Part shown: positions 60,328 through 64,000 of the stretch, piece by piece
Numbering within the stretch: the first letter of the stretch is position 1
Layout of the letters: every line of letters begins with the position of its first letter
Assembly (NCBI RefSeq): GCF_001577835.2
Contig: NC_029517.1
Span: 22,557,736-22,621,735, forward strand
Origin: Coturnix japonica
Taxonomy: Eukaryota; Chordata; Aves; Galliformes; Phasianidae
DNA: 64,000 nt
Reading direction: 5' to 3'
Made by a program: the position numbers and the translations under genes
The notes under the pieces: generated by a model
Seen by the model: the letters and a program-made list of their open reading frames with translations, nothing else
What the model was told of the DNA's origin: nothing
The model's database searches: none

Positions 60328-60773
60328 GATGAGATGTTAAACAAGGCAGACAGGCTCTAGTATCTGTGAATTAGCGCAATTCAATTAGGCAGAGATGTTT
60401 TCTACTACCTGTTTTAGGGAGTGGCCCTTTTCTGGCAGCACACCCACGCATCATGCTGCATCACATTTGGGTTAATGCTCTCTTCCATAATAAGCAAGCA
60501 ATACTGGTATGGAGGTTGTAAACATACTGCTGTTGGTTTGTAGATGGAACACACTGCTGTGTTTTTTCTGCATCAGTCAGTGTATCTGAGCAAAAACAGG
60601 GCATGTCATGTAAAAAGTGGCTTAATGTGAGAAATGCTTAAAGTTTTGGCCTTGAATGTGTGCACAATATAAACTTGGGCTAAAAACAATGTAGAACAAT
60701 ATTCTTGTTGTTTTTAATGATGAAAAAGAAATTTGTTTCTCTATAACATTCCTACGAATCATTTTCTCAACAG

Positions 60774-62140
60774 TTTTCGTATGAATGGATGTCACCAGAA
60801 TCTTCTTACAAGAGTTTAAGTTGTTGATGAACTCACCCTAAAAATGAGCGGCTCCAAACCTGATATTCTTTGGGCCCCGCACCATGTCGACCGTTTTGTT
60901 GTGTGTGACTCAGAGTTGAGCCTTTATCACATTGAATCTGCTGTAAGTTCAGAACTCAAGGCAGGGTCCTTGCGTTTATCAGAAGAAACTACAGCCACGC
61001 TGTTGTCAATAAATTCAGATACACCGTATATGAAATGTGTGGCTTGGTATCCCAAGTATGATCCTGAATGTCTTCTTGCTGTTGGACAGGCCAATGGTCG
61101 GGTGGTGCTTACCAGCCTTGGTCAAGATCACAACTCAAAATATAAAGATTTGATAGGAAAAGAGTTTGTTCCCAAGCATGCACGGCAGTGCAACACCCTG
61201 GCATGGAACCCACTAGATAGTAATTGGCTTGCTGCTGGATTAGACAAACATCGGGCTGACTTTTCAGTATTGATCTGGGATATCAGTAGTAAATATGCTC
61301 CAGAGACTGCAGTTGCTACAGAGAAAGTGAGACTTTCGACAGGAGATCCGGAAGCAGGACTGGTGGTAACAAAGCCACTGTATGAATTAGGGCAGAACGA
61401 TGCTTGTCTCTCCCTTTGTTGGCTTCCACGGGATCAGAAGCTTCTTTTAGCTGGAATGCATCGCAATCTGGCTATCTTTGATCTGAGGAATACGAGCCAA
61501 AAAATATTTGTAAATACTAAGGCTGTCCAAGGAGTGACTGTTGATCCATACTTCCATGATCGTGTAGCTTCCTTCTATGAAGGCCAAGTTGCCATATGGG
61601 ATTTAAGAAAGTTTGAGAAGCCTGTTTTGACCTTGACAGAGCAACCAAAACCATTAACAAAAGTCGCGTGGTGTCCAACAAGAACTGGGCTGTTAGCTAC
61701 TTTAACAAGGGACAGTAATATCATTAGGCTGTATGACATGCAGCATACTCCCACGCCTATTGGAGATGAAACTGAGCCTACAATAATTGAAAGGAGCGTC
61801 CAGCCGTGTGAAAACTACATTGCCTCATTTGCCTGGCATCCCACAAGTCAAAATCGAATGGTGGTTGTGACTCCCAATAGAACTATGTCCGACTTCACGG
61901 TTTTCGAGAGAATTTCACTTGCATGGAGTCCAGTGACATCCTTAATGTGGGCTTGTGGACGCCATTTATATGAGTGTACAGAAGAAGGAAAGGCCAGCTC
62001 CTTGGAAAAGGATATAGCCACCAAAATGCGGCTCCGAGCTTTATCAAGGTATGGTCTTGATACTGAACAAGTTTGGAGAAATCACCTCCTAGCTGGAAAT
62101 GAAGATCCTCAGCTGAAATCACTTTGGTACACCCTGCACT
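60774..62140 (+). CDS. MIOS: MIOS first coding exon: WD40 propeller
   Basis: The acceptor CTCAACAG precedes 60774, and the coding part starts at 60844. It encodes 432 residues plus one base, including WD-type blades such as [24 protein letters not shown] and IIRLYDMQ. It ends SLWYTLH plus T before ATATCCTTT. Open frame continues into the intron to a stop at 62181, but those last 13 residues ([13 protein letters not shown]) are unlike MIOS and are intronic. Confidence 0.95.
60781..60841 (+). promoter_or_regulatory. Three overlapping upstream ORFs before the MIOS start
   Basis: ATGs at 60781, 60785 and 60789 lie in three different frames. They open ORFs ending at 60819, 60841 and 60827, all in the same exon as the main start at 60844. 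None has a purine at -3, whereas the main ATG has A. They could lower or regulate MIOS translation, but this is inference. Confidence 0.6.
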
Positions 62141-63643
62141 ATATCCTTTATTTTACCGTGGTTTATATTTTAAAGAAGTAATGCACCCTTTACGTGTAAA
62201 CCAGTTGTGTGAAATGCCTCAAGGTCTAAATGCAGTGTAATGTGCTGTAAAAGGCCTGCGTTAACAGAATGTGAGTTTTAACTTTAAAGAAGTGTTTTTT
62301 CAAATTCTTTGGAAAGAAAATAAGCTTCCTATACGTGTTAATACTTATGAAGCAGTATACTGAAGATATGGATCAAAAACTTACAGGAAACAAGGGTCCC
62401 CTAGTTTATGCTGGCATTAAGTCAATTGTGAAGTCATCTTTGGGTAAGAATGTTGCAACTTTGATAAGTTATATTACAATATATTTACAAAATGAAGCAC
62501 TCGTGTTTGTCTTTAAAAATTGTTGAAGGAGGCTGTAGAAATACATAAAGTCTCTCAGTCTGTGTTTTAATGTATGTTGTAAGTACAGAAATGAAAGTGA
62601 ACAGTTTATATTACAGTAACTTCCTGATTTTTTTGTTTTCTTTGAAGCTCATCAGAAGAACAAAATAACCTCAGAGGCAGAACTTCAACTGACCTATTTC
62701 AAACATTTACTTGTTGACTATGGCACCAAAAAGTGTTGCTGCCTGCATAACTGTTGTGTTTTTTGGAGTTTCACATGGGAGCGTAGTTGTAGAAAGCTGA
62801 CTTTACTGTAGCCAAAGTACATTTGTATGTTTAAAGAAGCTACCTTTTTTTGAAGTGGCAGTCGTTCATTGTGTATCTTATTATGCCTCTTACGCTCACT
62901 GAAGTATATTTTAGCGGTTTCTTATTTGAATCTTGTCCTCTCTATTCAATAAAGGTCTTATTAATATTTGATCTGCTTGAGGTGGAAAAAAACCCCCAAA
63001 CAAAAGCAACTGTTGAGTGTTGGGAAAGTTTCTATCACATTGATGCTTGCTAAGGAGATCTGGTAGAGCAGGTGCTTGACTGTATGTTCAAGCTGAACAC
63101 ACTGTTCAGTCTTGTCATGGCAACAGGAACTTCCACAATCTTAGGATCAAGAGGAAAGAAAGACAGACTTAGGGAGTAAGTGTCAAGTTTAGTTGCGTGA
63201 CTTTTAGATCAGAATAAAATCATTTTGTGTCTGCTGCTCCCCACCATGTAGTTATTAGTGATGTTAATTTAGTACTAGAATAAGATGCTTGGCTTTTATG
63301 TTCTATTTTATGGTAGAAATCAAATGTTGCGGTTGCAATTTAGATTGTGGTTTAAGCGTAATTTAACATATTGTTCCCATTTTAGGAACAACAGAGAACC
63401 TCAGGCACAGCAGGAGTGGATCTGATAGACAGGCAGATATTATTCAGTATCTGAGCGAGGAGAGATCTTTGGCTTTGCAGCTCTGTGGCTGGATAAAGAA
63501 GGGAACAGACTTAGATGTGGAACCTTTTTTAAGTTCACTGGAACAGGAAGGAGACTGGGAGCGAGCTGCTGCTGTAGCACTATTCAATTTGGACATACGG
63601 CGGGCAATACAAATCCTAAATAAAGGCGCTTCCTCAGGAAAAG
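60844..63643 (+). CDS. MIOS: MIOS, meiosis regulator for oocyte development homologue (GATOR2 subunit), 5' part
   Basis: MIOS is a subunit of GATOR2 (with WDR24, WDR59, SEH1L and SEC13), which opposes GATOR1 and so lets amino acids activate mTORC1 at the lysosome. The sequence reads [20 protein letters not shown] and stays very close to the mammalian protein as I remember it throughout the WD40 part. Three coding exons are in the window: 60844-62140, 62345-62443 and 63386-63643. They give about 551 of roughly 875 expected residues. The alpha-solenoid remainder and the C-terminal zinc-binding domain lie beyond the right edge. The first coding intron is AT-AC, the others GT-AG. The start has A at -3 (AAAATGA) and follows three short upstream ORFs. 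Confidence 0.96.
62141..62344 (+). other. MIOS: U12-type AT-AC intron of MIOS (204 bp)
   Basis: The 5' end is ATATCCTTT, a match to the minor-spliceosome donor consensus, and the 3' end is TTAATAC. A branch-site-like TTCCTATAC (62326-62334) matches TTCCTTAAC at 7 of 9 positions and lies about 10 nt from the 3' end. Removing exactly this segment restores H-F-M-K-Q-Y as in the family. No GT-AG pair does so. Confidence 0.9.
62345..62443 (+). CDS. MIOS: MIOS second coding exon (99 nt)
   Basis: It completes a Phe codon and continues [11 protein letters not shown], then [10 protein letters not shown], matching the family. It ends with one base of a Gly codon before GTAAGA. The start is set by the AT-AC intron. 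Confidence 0.93.
63386..63643 (+). CDS. MIOS: MIOS third coding exon (258 nt), start of solenoid
   Basis: It follows TTTTAG and encodes a variable Ser/Arg-rich start, then the conserved [14 protein letters not shown] and [15 protein letters not shown]. It ends one base into a Gly codon before GTTTGT. The phases fit exon 2 and the known next residue. The following exon is outside the window or at its very edge. Confidence 0.93.
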
Positions 63644-64000
63644 GTTTGTATTGTGTTTTGTGTCTTTTCTTTTGGAGGTACATCACCTGAGTAGATGCTT
63701 CTATAAACAGGATTTTGGAAAATATGCCCGCTGTCTATTACAGTCCTTGAATTGGCTGTATTGGAGCCTCAGAATGTGACAAATCCTAATCTTTTCACTC
63801 CTCACACTGTAGTATGCCTTACTATGTAATTACGACATATTGCATGTATTGATGCATACCACAGGAAGTGTTACACTCAAAAGTGGTGGGACTGGTTGTG
63901 TTTGAATTAGAAAAAAGGAAACTTTTTTTTTTTTTTTTTTTTTGACAGGAGAATATTTAGATGAAATAAATGTAATGATATTAGGAAACATTAACTTCAA

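Noticed and set aside
62345-62526. 63-codon ORF beginning [11 protein letters not shown] as a separate gene
   Set aside because: Its first four residues are intronic and its core is MIOS exon 2. The remainder after 62443 is intron read-through.
63949-64000. T-rich tract plus GACAG followed by open frame, looking like the next MIOS exon
   Set aside because: The frame (GEYLDEINVMILG) does not match the expected GDLNLNVVAMALSG well. It may be a decoy acceptor.

Overview
The window is vertebrate, and almost certainly avian, nuclear DNA. It carries two spliced genes with long introns and at least ten CR1 LINE fragments, several ending in the CR1 8-bp tail (ATTCTGTG/ATTCTATG). From memory, the gene pair matches the COL28A1-MIOS neighbourhood of amniotes; chicken or a close galliform is the best guess. 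I see no bacterial, CRISPR or operon-type features.

COL28A1 (type XXVIII collagen alpha-1) runs on the minus strand from its ATG at 55556 to its stop at 3697. I resolved 33 coding exons, all with GT-AG borders and matching phases. They sum to 3423 nt, that is 1140 codons plus a stop. The protein order is signal peptide, VWA domain 1, a short Cys-rich hinge, about 507 collagenous residues, VWA domain 2, a Pro-rich linker with N-glycosylation sites, and a C-terminal Kunitz domain. The collagen domain has two parts: seven irregular small exons (48-53 kb), then, across an 11.2-kb intron, an array of seven 69-bp, two 72-bp and seven 69-bp exons plus two closing exons. Each 69-bp exon carries one Gly-X-Y interruption.

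MIOS (GATOR2 subunit, mTORC1 amino-acid sensing) runs on the plus strand from a CpG-island promoter at about 59.3 kb and continues past the window end. Three coding exons are present: the WD40 exon (60844-62140), a 99-nt exon (62345-62443) and 63386-63643. The first coding intron looks like a U12-type AT-AC intron. The start codon is preceded by three overlapping short upstream ORFs. The two genes are head to head, about 3 kb apart, with no evident functional link.

The rest is intron or intergenic DNA with CR1 fragments, simple repeats and A/T runs. The first 3.7 kb holds no gene I can support. I found no wholly new system. The most interesting observations are the single ancestral 69-bp collagen module, the AT-AC intron in MIOS, a mosaic CR1 copy that looks gene-converted by a neighbour 3.4 kb away, and a tetranucleotide microsatellite that forms the 3' splice site of a 21-nt exon.
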